The notes under the pieces are model-generated. The model was not told where the DNA came from and made no database searches. It saw only the letters and a program-made list of their open reading frames with translations. 64,000 nucleotides of DNA from Streptomyces sulphureus DSM 40104 (GTDB taxonomy: Bacteria; Actinomycetota; Actinomycetes; Streptomycetales; Streptomycetaceae): assembly GCF_000381025.1 (NCBI RefSeq), contig NZ_KB905815.1:62001-126000 (forward strand). Reading direction: 5' to 3'. The first letter of the stretch is position 1, and each line of letters begins with the position of its first letter. A program made the translations under genes and the position numbers. Shown piece by piece: positions 1-9,054 of this stretch.

Positions 1-24
1 GGTAAGTGAATATGCGGGGACTGT

Positions 25-825
25 ATGGCCGTGCGAACAAGGGGGTCAAGGTCGATGGCGGCAGACGGGACGGGTGGTTCGCAGGTCAAGTCGGCCGTGC
101 GGACGGTGGAGTTGCTGGAGTACTTCGCCGGGCGGCCGGGGATGCACTCGCTCGCGGCCGTCCAGGAGGCCGTCGGGTATCCGAAGTCGAGCCTCTACAT
201 GCTGCTGCGCACGCTCGTCGACCTCGGCTGGGTGGAGACCGACCTCACCGGTACCCGCTACGGCATCGGGGTGCGCGCCCTCCTCGTCGGCACCTCCTAC
301 ATCGACGGCGACGAGGTGGTGGCCGCCGCCCGCCCCACCCTGGACCGCCTCTCCGACGACACGACCGAGACGATCCACCTCGCCAGGCTCGACGGCACCA
401 ACGTCGTCTACCTCGCCACCCGCCAGTCGCAGCACTACCTCCGCCCGTTCACCCGCGTCGGCCGCCGCCTCCCCGCGCACTCCACCTCGCTCGGCAAGGC
501 GCTCCTCGCCACCCACAGCGACGACGAGGTGCGGGCCCTGCTGCCGGCGGAGCTTCCGCAGCTCACCGAGCACACCCACACCGACCGCGAAAAGCTCGTC
601 GAGGAACTGCACGCGATACGCGCGCGCGGCTTCGCCGTCGACCGCGAGGAGAACACCCTCGGACTGCGCTGCTTCGGCGTCGCCGTCCCCTACCGCACGC
701 CGGCGCGCGACGCGATCAGCTGCTCCGTCCCGGTCGCCCGCCTCACCTCCGCGCACGAGCAGACGATCCAGGCCGCGCTCCTCGACGCGAGGGACCGGCT
801 GACGCTCGCCACCCGGCGGCTGTGA
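25..825 (+). CDS. IclR family transcriptional regulator
   Basis: Encodes a 266-residue IclR-type DNA-binding regulator. The N-terminal winged helix-turn-helix covers about residues 22-85 (KSAVRTVELLEYF, then YPKSSLYMLLRTL). The C-terminal effector-binding domain follows (TIHLARLDG, then HSTSLGKALLA, which is the IclR signature region, and GFAVDREENTLGLRC). The effector cannot be named from sequence. An in-frame ATG at position 55, 10 residues in, is also preceded by a purine-rich stretch, so the start is uncertain by 30 bp. No partner gene is visible: the window begins just upstream and the next genes are convergent. Confidence 0.9.
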   Translation: MAVRTRGSRSMAADGTGGSQVKSAVRTVELLEYFAGRPGMHSLAAVQEAVGYPKSSLYMLLRTLVDLGWVETDLTGTRYGIGVRALLVGTSYIDGDEVVAAARPTLDRLSDDTTETIHLARLDGTNVVYLATRQSQHYLRPFTRVGRRLPAHSTSLGKALLATHSDDEVRALLPAELPQLTEHTHTDREKLVEELHAIRARGFAVDREENTLGLRCFGVAVPYRTPARDAISCSVPVARLTSAHEQTIQAALLDARDRLTLATRRL

Positions 826-921
826 AACGCGGGCCCGGCCGAACTCCTCGCCCGATCGGCCGCGTTGGGGGGCGCGACGTGCGCTCACGCCCCGCCTGCG
901 CGTCACACCACGTCAAGGCCC

Positions 922-1809
922 TCACGCGAAGAGCGTGGACCGCAGCGCCGCGGCGACGAGGTCCGGCGGCGGGGAGGCGGCGTGGGCCGCGGCACGTGCA
1001 GGGCCCTCGGTGCGGACCCACTCCCACCAGTACGCAAGGGTGGCGTCGTCCATCTGCTCGGCGTGGACGAGGGCGGGCCAACGCATCGCCTGCGCCTGCG
1101 CGCTGACCTTCGCGCCCCCCGCCACCGGGTCGACGGCGAGTGCCGGGACGCCGGAGCGCAGCGCGAGCACGAGGCCGTGGAGACGGTCGGTGACCACCAG
1201 GTCGAGCCGGGAGAGCACGGCGTCCCACTGCTCGGGGGTGCGGCACAGGCGCCAGTCGCGGTCGTCCAGCCGCGTCTCCAACGGCAGCCGTGCGCAGTCC
1301 TGTCGGGCGAGCCAGCCGGTTACCCGCTCGGCCGTCCCCTCGTGGCGGCGGCGACCCCCGTACTCCTGCTGTCCGCCGGTGAGGACGACCCCGACGACGG
1401 GCGGCAGCGTGCGCGGCGGCCGGGTGCCTGCGGAGAGGTCGGCCAAAGGGGCGACGTCCGGGCCGTCCCGCGCGATCACCTCGTGGAAGCCGCGTACGGC
1501 CGGGTCCCCGGGGTCGATGACCGAGACGCCGACGGCGAGGCGGCGGCAGTGCGCGTACTCCTCGTGGAGCCCGGCGACCTGCGGTCCGTGCAGGGGCCCG
1601 CAGACGAACAACAGCAGGCCGTAGCGCCCGGGTTCGACGTCACGGAAGGACAGCGCGCCCGGACGGAACCCTGGACTCCACACGACGTCGTAGGGCACTC
1701 GCCGCTCCCGCATCACCTCCTCGACACGGCGCAGCGCGAGCACGTCCCCCGCCGTCGCCTCCCCCTCGAGGAAGCTGAACCAGCCGGTGAGCAGCGCCCG
1801 GACGCTCAC
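922..1809 (-). CDS. Polysaccharide pyruvyl transferase family protein
   Basis: A 295-residue protein resembling the polysaccharide pyruvyl transferase family, which adds pyruvate ketals to sugars using phosphoenolpyruvate. Supporting motifs are LLTGWFSFLEGEATAGD near the start, LDLVVTDRLHGLVLALRSG, and GVPALAVDPVAGG, the typical C-terminal part of this family. The GTG start at 1809 overlaps the TGA of the upstream GT9 gene (GTGA), so it is translationally coupled as the last gene of the glycan operon. Real pyruvyl transfer is inferred; some family members carry out other steps. Confidence 0.75.
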   Translation of the reverse strand: MSVRALLTGWFSFLEGEATAGDVLALRRVEEVMRERRVPYDVVWSPGFRPGALSFRDVEPGRYGLLLFVCGPLHGPQVAGLHEEYAHCRRLAVGVSVIDPGDPAVRGFHEVIARDGPDVAPLADLSAGTRPPRTLPPVVGVVLTGGQQEYGGRRRHEGTAERVTGWLARQDCARLPLETRLDDRDWRLCRTPEQWDAVLSRLDLVVTDRLHGLVLALRSGVPALAVDPVAGGAKVSAQAQAMRWPALVHAEQMDDATLAYWWEWVRTEGPARAAAHAASPPPDLVAAALRSTLFA

Positions 1810-2810
1810 GACGCGGGCCCGGGGAAGTGGACGGGCCGCGGGCGCGGCAGGGCCTCGACGGCCTCCACGACCTCGTGGGGAGCGAGCCGGAGCAGCCGCG
1901 GGTCGGGCAGCGGACCGTGCGGGTCGCCGGGGGCCGCGCCGTCCAGCGGGCCGGGGCGCCACAGCGGGCGGTGCCTGTCGTGCGGAGGCGGTCCCCACAC
2001 CGCGGGCGAGACGGGCCCGAAGAGGACGACCGAGGGTGTGGCCAGGGCCGAGGCGAGGTGGGCCAGCCCCGTGTCGCCGACGACGACCGCGCGCGCCTCG
2101 GCCACCAGCGTCGCGAGCGTCCCGAAGGGCAACCCCTCGGGACCGCCGAGCACCGCGCCGCGAGGCAGTCCGGCCCGCTCGGCGACCCCGTGTGCGAGCG
2201 CCCCCTCCCGCGCACCGTGCGTGACGACGACCTCGGCGCCCCGGTCGCTCAACTCCCGCGCCACGGAGGCGAACCGGTCGGCGGGCCAGCGCCGCGCCCC
2301 CGCGTCGGCGCCGGGGTGCACGACGACGGCGCCGGGCGCGGGCGAGGCCGCGCCCGGGCGGGGCAGCAGCAGGTCCGCGGGGTCCGCGGGGATGCCGTAC
2401 CAGGTCAACAGGCGGCACCAGCGGGCGCGTTCGTGCTCGTCCGGCCGCCAGGAGGGTCCGGACGCCTCGGCGTAGGCGAAGAGGCGTCCGGGGGCGAGAC
2501 GGGCGAGGAGGTCCCTGCTGGGTGGTCCGTTGCCGTGCAGGTCGAGGGCGAGTCGCGGCGGTTCGGGCCAGGGCCACGGCACCTCCTCCGGCACCTCCCG
2601 GCCGGCGCCGCCCGTCGGGAGCAGCACGTCCGCAGCCTCGGTCGTACGCACCGCCTCTTCGAGCGACTGCGGTGCGGCGAGGACGAGTTGGTGGCCGGGA
2701 AGGGCCCGGCGCAGCGCCCGCAGCGCCGGGACGGCGGTGAGCAGATCGCCGAGGCCGAGCGCCCGCAGCGCCAGCACGCGCGGGCCGCCCCCGGCGCCCT
2801 CGCCCGTCAT
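1806..2810 (-). CDS. Glycosyltransferase family 9 (heptosyltransferase-like)
   Basis: A 334-residue GT9/heptosyltransferase-like enzyme. It shows an N-terminal LALRALGLGDLLTAVPALR, a central VVHPGADAGARRWPADRFA, and the C-terminal nucleotide-sugar region VVVGDTGLAHLASALATPS followed by VVLFGPV. Gram-negative relatives transfer heptose from ADP-heptose to LPS core. Here hldE lies immediately upstream (ATGA overlap at 2807-2810), so an ADP-heptose donor is plausible. The acceptor is unknown because this organism should have no LPS. It overlaps the pyruvyl transferase gene by four bases. Confidence 0.88.
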   Translation of the reverse strand: MTGEGAGGGPRVLALRALGLGDLLTAVPALRALRRALPGHQLVLAAPQSLEEAVRTTEAADVLLPTGGAGREVPEEVPWPWPEPPRLALDLHGNGPPSRDLLARLAPGRLFAYAEASGPSWRPDEHERARWCRLLTWYGIPADPADLLLPRPGAASPAPGAVVVHPGADAGARRWPADRFASVARELSDRGAEVVVTHGAREGALAHGVAERAGLPRGAVLGGPEGLPFGTLATLVAEARAVVVGDTGLAHLASALATPSVVLFGPVSPAVWGPPPHDRHRPLWRPGPLDGAAPGDPHGPLPDPRLLRLAPHEVVEAVEALPRPRPVHFPGPAS

Positions 2811-4327
2811 GACGGCGGCTCGCCCGTGGGCTCCCCTGCGGCGCGGCGCGCCAGAGCGGTCGTCGAGCGGCCGTCCAGGTAGGGCAGGAGCAGCACCCGG
2901 CCGCCCCACTCCTCCAGGGTGTCCGCCTCCGGGAGCCGCTCGGTGCCGTAGTCGCCGCCCTTCACCCAGACGTGCGGGCGCAGTTCGCGGAGCAGGTCGC
3001 TCGGGGTGCTCTCGTCGAAGACGGCGATGGCGTCCACGCAGTCGAGCCCGGCGAGCACCGAGACCCGGTCGGCCTGTGGCGTGAGCGGGCGGCCCTCGCC
3101 CTTGAGGCGGCGCACCGAATGGTCGGAGTTGAGGCAGACGATGAGGCAGTCGCCGGTGCGGCGGGCGTTCTGCAACATGCCGACGTGGCCCGCGTGGAGC
3201 AGATCGAAGCAGCCGCCCGTCGCGACCACCGTCCCGCCGCGCGCCCGCACTTCGGCGGCGAGCTCCCGCGCGTCGGTCCCCCGTGCGGTCGGCGGCGTGA
3301 GCCGCAGACCCGACGCCGCGGACGCCGCGGCACCGTCCCACTGGGTGCGGTCGCGTACCCCGCCGCCCGCGACGAACGCGCCGGAACGGACGACCGCCTC
3401 CTGTACGGCCTCCTCCGGCAGCGCCCCGCCCGCCAGCGCCCACGCGGCCGTGGCCGCGAAGCAGTCCCCGGCTCCGCAGGGGTCCCCACCCGCCTCCTGG
3501 AGCGCCGGGAAGTACAGCGGCGTCTCGTCCGTCGGCCGGGCGAGCACCGCCCCTTGGCTGCCGAGCGTCACAGCCACCCCCATGCAGCGCCACCGCGAGG
3601 CCAGGGCGACGCCGCGCAGCCCGTGCCCGTACGGCCCGTCCTCGTCTAGCCGGCGGGTGTCCTCCTCGGCAGCGCCCTGCTCTGCGGAGTCCTCGGCGCA
3701 CAGTGCGCGCGCCTCCTCGGCGTTGGGCGTCACCAGCCTGGCGCCCGGCACCGGTGGCTCGCCCTTGGGGTGCGGGTCCCACACGAGCTGCGTGTGCCCG
3801 GCGAGGACGGCGAGTTCGGCGCGGAGCCTGGCGGCGACACCGCGCCCGTAGTCGGAGACGAGGATGGTCTGCGCCCCGGCGAGCGCCGCTCGCGCCTCGT
3901 CGGTCATCGGGCCGACGGTGCCGCCGCCGCGGTCGAGCCGCAGGAGCGGCCGCCCTTCGGCGCACAGTCTGGTCTTCTCCGGCACGGTCCCGCGCAGCGG
4001 CAGCTCGATCAGCCGTACGCGCGGGGCCAGCAACTCCCGTACGAGGGCGTCGGAGCGGCCCTGCCCCAGCGCGGTGATGAGCACGATCTGCGGGACCTCG
4101 GGACCCTCGTGCGGCACCGCGGCGGCCAGTACCGCGGCGAGCCCCGCCCCGCCGGGCCTGTGGTGCTCGCCCGTCACGTCGAGGACGGGCGCGGGCGCGT
4201 CCGGCGCGAGGCGGTGCGCGTGGCCCTCCACGTCCGTGTCGAGCAACGTGTCGCCGACCACGACGAGTTGGCGGTTCCTGGGCATGGCACGTCCTCCGCT
4301 CGGTCCCGGTACGGGAGCCTCCGTCAT
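2807..4327 (-). CDS. hldE: Bifunctional heptose-7-phosphate kinase / heptose-1-phosphate adenylyltransferase (HldE-like)
   Basis: A 506-residue two-domain protein. The N-terminal PfkB-type kinase (about residues 15-330) has VVVGDTLLDTDVEG and the catalytic GAGD loop in GGDPCGAGDCFAATAAWA. The C-terminal nucleotidyltransferase (about residues 355-490) has GGCFDLLHAGHVGMLQNAR (the HxGH motif), LNSDHSVRRLKG and VWVKGGDY. In the ADP-heptose pathway these phosphorylate heptose 7-phosphate at C1 and then adenylate it. It is close in length to the E. coli fusion. The ATG at 4327 overlaps the stop of gmhA. A second ATG 15 codons in (MPRNRQLVV) is possible, but the overlap favours 4327. The sugar stereochemistry is inferred. 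Confidence 0.9.
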   Translation of the reverse strand: MTEAPVPGPSGGRAMPRNRQLVVVGDTLLDTDVEGHAHRLAPDAPAPVLDVTGEHHRPGGAGLAAVLAAAVPHEGPEVPQIVLITALGQGRSDALVRELLAPRVRLIELPLRGTVPEKTRLCAEGRPLLRLDRGGGTVGPMTDEARAALAGAQTILVSDYGRGVAARLRAELAVLAGHTQLVWDPHPKGEPPVPGARLVTPNAEEARALCAEDSAEQGAAEEDTRRLDEDGPYGHGLRGVALASRWRCMGVAVTLGSQGAVLARPTDETPLYFPALQEAGGDPCGAGDCFAATAAWALAGGALPEEAVQEAVVRSGAFVAGGGVRDRTQWDGAAASAASGLRLTPPTARGTDARELAAEVRARGGTVVATGGCFDLLHAGHVGMLQNARRTGDCLIVCLNSDHSVRRLKGEGRPLTPQADRVSVLAGLDCVDAIAVFDESTPSDLLRELRPHVWVKGGDYGTERLPEADTLEEWGGRVLLLPYLDGRSTTALARRAAGEPTGEPPS

Positions 4328-5022
4328 CTCTCCGGCGCCCAACGGCCGTTCGCCGTGCGCATCAGCCGAGGGGCCTCGCCCTCGGCCGCGGGCTCGGAAG
4401 CGATCCCCGCGGACTCGGCGGGCGAGGTCTCCTCCAGCCTGCCGGCGAGCTTTTCCAGCGCGGTGTCGAAGGCTTCGCACAGCAGGTGGACCGCGATGAG
4501 GTGCACCTCCTGCACGGTGGCCGTCGTCGCGGCGGTGACACTGAGGACGTCCTCGGCCTCCAGCGCCAACGGGTTGGGGACGGGACCCGTCAACGCCCAC
4601 ACCCGCAGCCCGGCCTCCCTCCCCGCCGCCGCGGCGCGCAGCAGGTTGCCGCTGCGGCCGGAGGTCGAGAGCAGGACGAGGACGTCGCCTGTGCGGCCGT
4701 GCGCCGTGACCTGCCGCGCGTAGACGTCGTCGAAGCCGTAGTCGTTGCCGATCGCCGTCACCGCCGAGGTGTCCGCGTGGAGCGAGACGGCGGAGTACGG
4801 TGCGCGCTCGGCCTGGTAGCGGCCGACGAGCTCCGCCGTCAGGTGTTGGGCCTGTGCGGCGCTGCCGCCGTTGCCGGCGGCCAGGAGCCGGCCGCCCCTG
4901 TGGAGCGCGACCGCCAGCCGCTCACCCCAGTCGGCGGCCCGGGCGGCGTGCTCCCGGCGGAAGAGGCCGACGGCCTCTTCGACGGCCAGGCAGTGTGCGT
5001 GTGCGGCGTCGAGTGGAAGCAT
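4324..5022 (-). CDS. gmhA: Sedoheptulose-7-phosphate isomerase (GmhA, SIS domain)
   Basis: A 232-residue SIS-domain isomerase that would convert sedoheptulose 7-phosphate to heptose 7-phosphate, the entry step of the pathway. The phosphosugar-binding sequence AAGNGGSAAQAQHLTAELVG, the STSGRSGNLLRAA loop and the C-terminal VQEVHLIAVHLLCEAFD helix match the GmhA/DiaA group. A 35-residue acidic/alanine tail after the fold is longer than usual. It precedes hldE with an ATGA overlap. A 72-bp gap separates it from the upstream GT4 gene, one of only two untranslated gaps inside the operon if the long gmhB reading is right. I see no strong ribosome site at the ATG. Confidence 0.88.
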   Translation of the reverse strand: MLPLDAAHAHCLAVEEAVGLFRREHAARAADWGERLAVALHRGGRLLAAGNGGSAAQAQHLTAELVGRYQAERAPYSAVSLHADTSAVTAIGNDYGFDDVYARQVTAHGRTGDVLVLLSTSGRSGNLLRAAAAGREAGLRVWALTGPVPNPLALEAEDVLSVTAATTATVQEVHLIAVHLLCEAFDTALEKLAGRLEETSPAESAGIASEPAAEGEAPRLMRTANGRWAPER

Positions 5023-5094
5023 GGCAACGGCCGAAGCGCCGGATGCGGCCGACGGCCTCCCTCCTTCTCCTCGCGGTCTGCGGGGTCTCGGGAC

Positions 5095-6348
5095 TCACGG
5101 CGAGGCAGGTGCCGCCGCGGAGCTCAGCGCAGGGGCGCGCGCGGCCAGCACCTGCCGGTAGTGCTCTTCCGTCTGCGCGACCACGCGCGCCCAGCAGTAC
5201 TTGGCCAGCACCCGGCGCCGTCCCGCGACGCCGAACCGCCGGCCCCTGTCGGGCATCGCCAGCAGCGTCCGGACGGCTTCGGCGAGCGCGTCGGCGTCGT
5301 CGGGCGGCACGAGCAGCCCGGTGTCGCCGTGCACGACGGTGTCGCGCTGCCCGCCGACCGCGGTCGCCACCACAGGCGTCCCGCAGCTCATCGCCTCCAG
5401 CGGGACGATCCCGAACGGCTCGTACTCCGCCGGGCACAGCACCGCGTCGGCCGCGCGCAGCAACGGCGGCACGTCCTCGCGCGGCAGCCCGCCCGTGAGG
5501 TGCACCCGGTCCGCGACGCCGTACTCGCTCGCCAGCCGCCGCAGCCGCTGCACCTCGGCGTCGGCTTCGAGCTCCGCACCCGACGGGCCCCCGGCGACGA
5601 CGAGTTCGGCGCCGGGGACACGGGCGAGCGCCGCCACCGAGAGGGCGGCGCCCTTCCGCGGCACGAGCCGCCCGACCTGGACGAGCAGCGGCCGTCGGCC
5701 CGGCCGCCGCCACTGCGGCCCTTCCGGACTGAAGACCTGCGGATCGACGCCGCAGGGCACGACGGAGATCCGGTCGGACGGCACCAGCATCGCCGCCAGC
5801 TCCTCGACCTCGTCGCGGCAGGTGGCGACGATCCGGTCGCAGGCGGTCCCGATCGCCGTCTCGCACGGGATGCGCTCCCCCGGGCTGGTGTCGGCCTCGC
5901 CCTGGTGACGCTTCTTGACGGTGCCGAGCGCGTGGTAGGTGTGCAGGAACGGGAGCCCCCGCTCCTGCGCCGCCTGGAGGGTCGCCAACCCGGACATCCA
6001 GAAGTGCGAGTGGACCACGTCGGGTCGCTCCGCCGCCCACTGCGCCGAGAGGCAAGCGGCGAACATGCCCATGCAGGGCAGCAGTTCGTCCTTGGGGACC
6101 GCCCTCGGCGGGCCTGCCGGCACGTGGTGGACGTCGACGCCGTGCCGCAGCGGCGTCCGCTCCGACAGTTGCGGGGAGTCCCGCCGGGTGTAGACGGTGA
6201 CCCGGTGCCCGTGGTCGGCGAGCGTCTCGGCGAGCCGCGCCACGTGCACGTTCTGGCCGCCCGCGTCGGCGCCGCCGAGGGCGGCGAGCGGGCTGGCGTG
6301 CTCCGAGACGAGTGCGATGCGCAACGGCTTCTCCTTCGCGGTGGTCAT
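5095..6348 (-). CDS. Glycosyltransferase family 4
   Basis: A 417-residue GT-B glycosyltransferase of family 4. The N-terminal LGGADAGGQNVHVARLAETL is the typical acceptor-side start of sucrose-synthase/MshA-like enzymes. The C-terminal donor domain has VQVGRLVPRKG, then PAEYEPFGIVPLEAMSCGTP, including the E-x7-E motif. Despite resemblance to MshA, its place in the heptose operon suggests a glycan-assembly role. The ATG at 6348 overlaps the stop of the upstream glycosyltransferase (ATGA). The protein ends with an alanine/proline-rich tail. Confidence 0.9.
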   Translation of the reverse strand: MTTAKEKPLRIALVSEHASPLAALGGADAGGQNVHVARLAETLADHGHRVTVYTRRDSPQLSERTPLRHGVDVHHVPAGPPRAVPKDELLPCMGMFAACLSAQWAAERPDVVHSHFWMSGLATLQAAQERGLPFLHTYHALGTVKKRHQGEADTSPGERIPCETAIGTACDRIVATCRDEVEELAAMLVPSDRISVVPCGVDPQVFSPEGPQWRRPGRRPLLVQVGRLVPRKGAALSVAALARVPGAELVVAGGPSGAELEADAEVQRLRRLASEYGVADRVHLTGGLPREDVPPLLRAADAVLCPAEYEPFGIVPLEAMSCGTPVVATAVGGQRDTVVHGDTGLLVPPDDADALAEAVRTLLAMPDRGRRFGVAGRRRVLAKYCWARVVAQTEEHYRQVLAARAPALSSAAAPASP

Positions 6349-7313
6349 CGGCGGGTCACCTCTTCGAGAAGCTGGTCCCAGCGGTGCAGGAAGGTCTTGA
6401 GGCCGTAGCGCCCGAGCGCGGCACGCCGCGCCCTTGCACCGTCCTCGGCCGCGGCCTCGGGCTCGTCGAGGTAGTGGCGGGCCGCCTCGGCGAGCACCTC
6501 GGGACGGGTGGAGAGCACGCCCGCCCCCGGCGGTACGGCCTCGACCGCCTCGGTGGTGGCGAGCGCGACGACGGGCATGCCGAGGTGCATCGCCTCCAGC
6601 AGCGAGAGCCCCAACGAGGTCCATCGCACCGGGTGCACGTAGCAGCGGCGTCGCGCGAGCTCCGCGTGGAGCCCTTCCTGCGGCAGGTCCTGACTTCGGC
6701 AGCGTTCGGGCGGCAGCCCCAGGTGCGCGGCGAGCCCGTCGGTGCGCATCCCGAAGACGTCGAGCGGCGCCGCCTCGCTCAGCGCGGGCAGCAGGTCGGT
6801 TCCGACGTGCCGACCGCGCCGTACCGGGTCGTTGACGACCACCGCGGCCCGCTCGACCTCGCCCGTCCACCGGTGGCCCGGGTCGACGACGCCGTGCTCG
6901 ATGACCGTCGTGCGGGTGGTGCCGTTGTCCCAGAAGAGACGGTTGAAGTGGGTGACGTGGACGAGCGTGAGGTCGTCCCGGTCGGCGCACGGGTGCCGGG
7001 TGTCGGGCACGGCGCCGTCGGGAGCGTTGTGCTCGAGATAGACCGCGGGAACCTCGCGTCCCGGGCGGCGGCCGCCCAGCCAGCGGGCGGCGAGCTCCGC
7101 CTCGTGGGGCCGCTGGAGGACGACGACGTCCACGTCCTCGGTGGCCAACTCCTCGGGTGTGGCCTCCCGTACGGAGTCGGGCCAGGCGAAGGTGCGGGCC
7201 CTGCCGAGCCCGTCGGGGCCGCGGTCGGGCAGCACCGGGACCAGGTAGGTGTGCGGGCCCTGCACGAACGCCGTCGTCCAGGAGCCGTGCACGTGCCAGA
7301 GCAGGACTCTCAT
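6345..7313 (-). CDS. Glycosyltransferase (GT4-like fold)
   Basis: A 322-residue glycosyltransferase. The start MRVLLWHVHGSWTTAFVQG is typical of a GT-B acceptor domain. The C-terminal part carries VHPVRWTSLGLSLLEAMHLG followed by MPVVALATTEAVEAV, the family-4 E-x7-E region. The sequence is shorter and less conserved than its GT4 neighbour, so donor and acceptor cannot be assigned. ATGA overlaps occur at both ends (7310-7313 and 6345-6348), placing it inside the coupled operon between a GT9 and a GT4. Confidence 0.85.
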   Translation of the reverse strand: MRVLLWHVHGSWTTAFVQGPHTYLVPVLPDRGPDGLGRARTFAWPDSVREATPEELATEDVDVVVLQRPHEAELAARWLGGRRPGREVPAVYLEHNAPDGAVPDTRHPCADRDDLTLVHVTHFNRLFWDNGTTRTTVIEHGVVDPGHRWTGEVERAAVVVNDPVRRGRHVGTDLLPALSEAAPLDVFGMRTDGLAAHLGLPPERCRSQDLPQEGLHAELARRRCYVHPVRWTSLGLSLLEAMHLGMPVVALATTEAVEAVPPGAGVLSTRPEVLAEAARHYLDEPEAAAEDGARARRAALGRYGLKTFLHRWDQLLEEVTRR

Positions 7314-8365
7314 GTGCGGGCCTCCAAGCTCGTGCCGGTGCTCGTCCTCCGCGGGTGCGACGCCGTCAGCAGGTCGAAGGCGGCCAGGACGTCGGCGTCC
7401 TCGACGGAGTCGAGGCACGGGTGGCCGTCCACCGGGCAGGAGACCGCGCGGCTCCCCGCGCACGGCGCCTCCTGATCGCCCAGGAGCACGTGCGGCACCC
7501 CGAAGGGCGCCCAGCGCTCGGCCGGCACGACGGGCGCGAACAGGCACACCACCGGCGTGCCCACCGCCGCCGCCAGATGCGCGGGCCCGGTGTTGCCGAC
7601 GAGTACCGCGTCGGCCCGCGCGAGTACGCCGGCGAGTTCGCGGAGCCCCGTCCTGCCGCCCAGGTCGAGCGCGTGGCTCCCGGCGACGGCCGACGTCAGC
7701 CTTTTCTCCCGGCGGTCACCGGTGACGACGACGCGGTGGCCGGCGGCAGCGAGCGCCGCCACCGCACGCGCCGCCCGCTGCTCGCTCCACGCCCGGGCCG
7801 GCGCCGACGCACCGGGGTGGACGACGATGTACGGGTCGGTGCCTGTCAGTTGGACGGTCTCCGGCGGCGGTGCGGTCGCCAGACCTCCGCCGTCGCCCTC
7901 CGGCAGCGCGAAGCCGGAGTCGGCCGCCAGGTCCATGGCGGCCTCCGCCTCGTGCCGGCCGGGTGCGCGGCGGTGCCGCAGGTCGAGGAGCGAGCCCGGG
8001 TAGTCCTCGCTGTCGGCGGCGACCCATGCCACTCCGGCCATCTTCAGCAGCAGCGCCGTCGGCAGCGGGCTCTGGTGGTAAGAGGTGAGGACGAGCGCCC
8101 GGTCGATCCGCCGCCGGGCGAGGCCGTCGACGAGGGCAGCGCACTCGGCGGGGTCCACGGGCGGCGCGTCCCGCGCGACCCACGGCGCCTCGTGGACCAT
8201 CACCTCGTCCACGCCCGGCAGCAGCCGCGCCGCGCCCGCACCCGACGGCCCGGCAAGAAGCGTCACGCGCCGCGATCCGGCCGCCGCCATCCGCAGCGCG
8301 GGCCCGGCGAGGAGGACGTCGCCGGCGCTGTCGAGCCGGACCACGAGCGTGTGCGGCCGCGTCAC
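7310..8365 (-). CDS. Glycosyltransferase family 9 (heptosyltransferase-like)
   Basis: A 351-residue second GT9 enzyme. Motifs are TLVVRLDSAGDVLLAGPALR at the start, IVVHPGASAPARAWSEQRAA in the middle and AVLVGNTGPAHLAAAVGTPV before CLFAPVVPAERW. Near the C-terminus it has several cysteines in an APCAGSRAVSCPVDGHPCLD segment, seen in many heptosyltransferase-like proteins. The GTG start overlaps the gmhB stop (GTGA at 8362-8365). Two different GT9 enzymes in one operon suggest two heptosyl-type linkages in the product. Confidence 0.88.
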   Translation of the reverse strand: MTRPHTLVVRLDSAGDVLLAGPALRMAAAGSRRVTLLAGPSGAGAARLLPGVDEVMVHEAPWVARDAPPVDPAECAALVDGLARRRIDRALVLTSYHQSPLPTALLLKMAGVAWVAADSEDYPGSLLDLRHRRAPGRHEAEAAMDLAADSGFALPEGDGGGLATAPPPETVQLTGTDPYIVVHPGASAPARAWSEQRAARAVAALAAAGHRVVVTGDRREKRLTSAVAGSHALDLGGRTGLRELAGVLARADAVLVGNTGPAHLAAAVGTPVVCLFAPVVPAERWAPFGVPHVLLGDQEAPCAGSRAVSCPVDGHPCLDSVEDADVLAAFDLLTASHPRRTSTGTSLEART

Positions 8366-8943
8366 GACGGGCCTCCGTACCGTCCCGGCGTCAGGACCGC
8401 CGTGCGGACCGCCGTGGCGAGGTCGGGCGCGGTCCGCGGCGCCGCACGTACCTCCTGCGGGCGGGTGGCCGCGTCGGGTACGAGCACCCCGGTGGCTCCG
8501 GCACGGTCGGCCGCGGCCATGTCGGTCCCGATGTCGCCGATCACGACGCTCTCCTCCGGCCGCACCCCGAGGACGCGGCACGCCGCGAGGACCAGCCCGG
8601 GCTCGGGCTTGCGGCAGGCGCAGCCCGCCTCGGGCGGGTGCGGGCAGAGGACCGTCACCGCGAAGGGCCCGAGCAGCTCCTCCACCCGCCCCTGTACGGC
8701 GTCGAGTTGGCGCCTGGAGCGCACACCGCGTCCCAGGTCGGGCTGGTTGGTCACCACCCCTGCCGGCACACCGGCCGACCTGAGCAGCTCCAGCGCCTCC
8801 CCCGCGTGCGGGCGCGCCCGCACCCGCTCGGGGTCGGTGTTGTGGGGCACGTCCTCGATGAGGGTCCCGTCGAGATCGAAGAGGACCACCGCCGGCCTCC
8901 CCCGAGGGCCCGCGCCGACCCTCGGACCCGGCCGACGGGGCAT
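8362..8943 (-). CDS. gmhB: D-glycero-D-manno-heptose 1,7-bisphosphate phosphatase (GmhB, HAD family), conserved part
   Basis: The conserved 193-residue HAD phosphatase removes the C7 phosphate between the two HldE steps. It shows the nucleophile motif VVLFDLDGTLIED, GVVTNQPDLGRG, the zinc-loop-like CPHPPEAGCACRKPEPG and VVIGDIGTDMAAADRAGATG. The start is open to doubt. The same frame stays open upstream through the whole repeat array to an ATG at 9717, which overlaps the TGA of the preceding GT2 gene (ATGA) and has a purine-rich AGGAGGG just before it, whereas the ATG at 8943 has no visible ribosome site. The long version would be 451 residues. I give the conserved domain because the repeat region lacks Streptomyces codon bias. 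Confidence 0.85.
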   Translation of the reverse strand: MPRRPGPRVGAGPRGRPAVVLFDLDGTLIEDVPHNTDPERVRARPHAGEALELLRSAGVPAGVVTNQPDLGRGVRSRRQLDAVQGRVEELLGPFAVTVLCPHPPEAGCACRKPEPGLVLAACRVLGVRPEESVVIGDIGTDMAAADRAGATGVLVPDAATRPQEVRAAPRTAPDLATAVRTAVLTPGRYGGPS

Positions 8944-9054
8944 CCGCAGCAGCGGCCCGCCCGCGCCCTCCCGGCTCCAGGACGCGTCGGGCGATGCTGC
9001 GGCGTTCGGGGGTTGGGGGGCGCTGTGCTGCGGGGAGCCGTCTTGGGCGGAGGC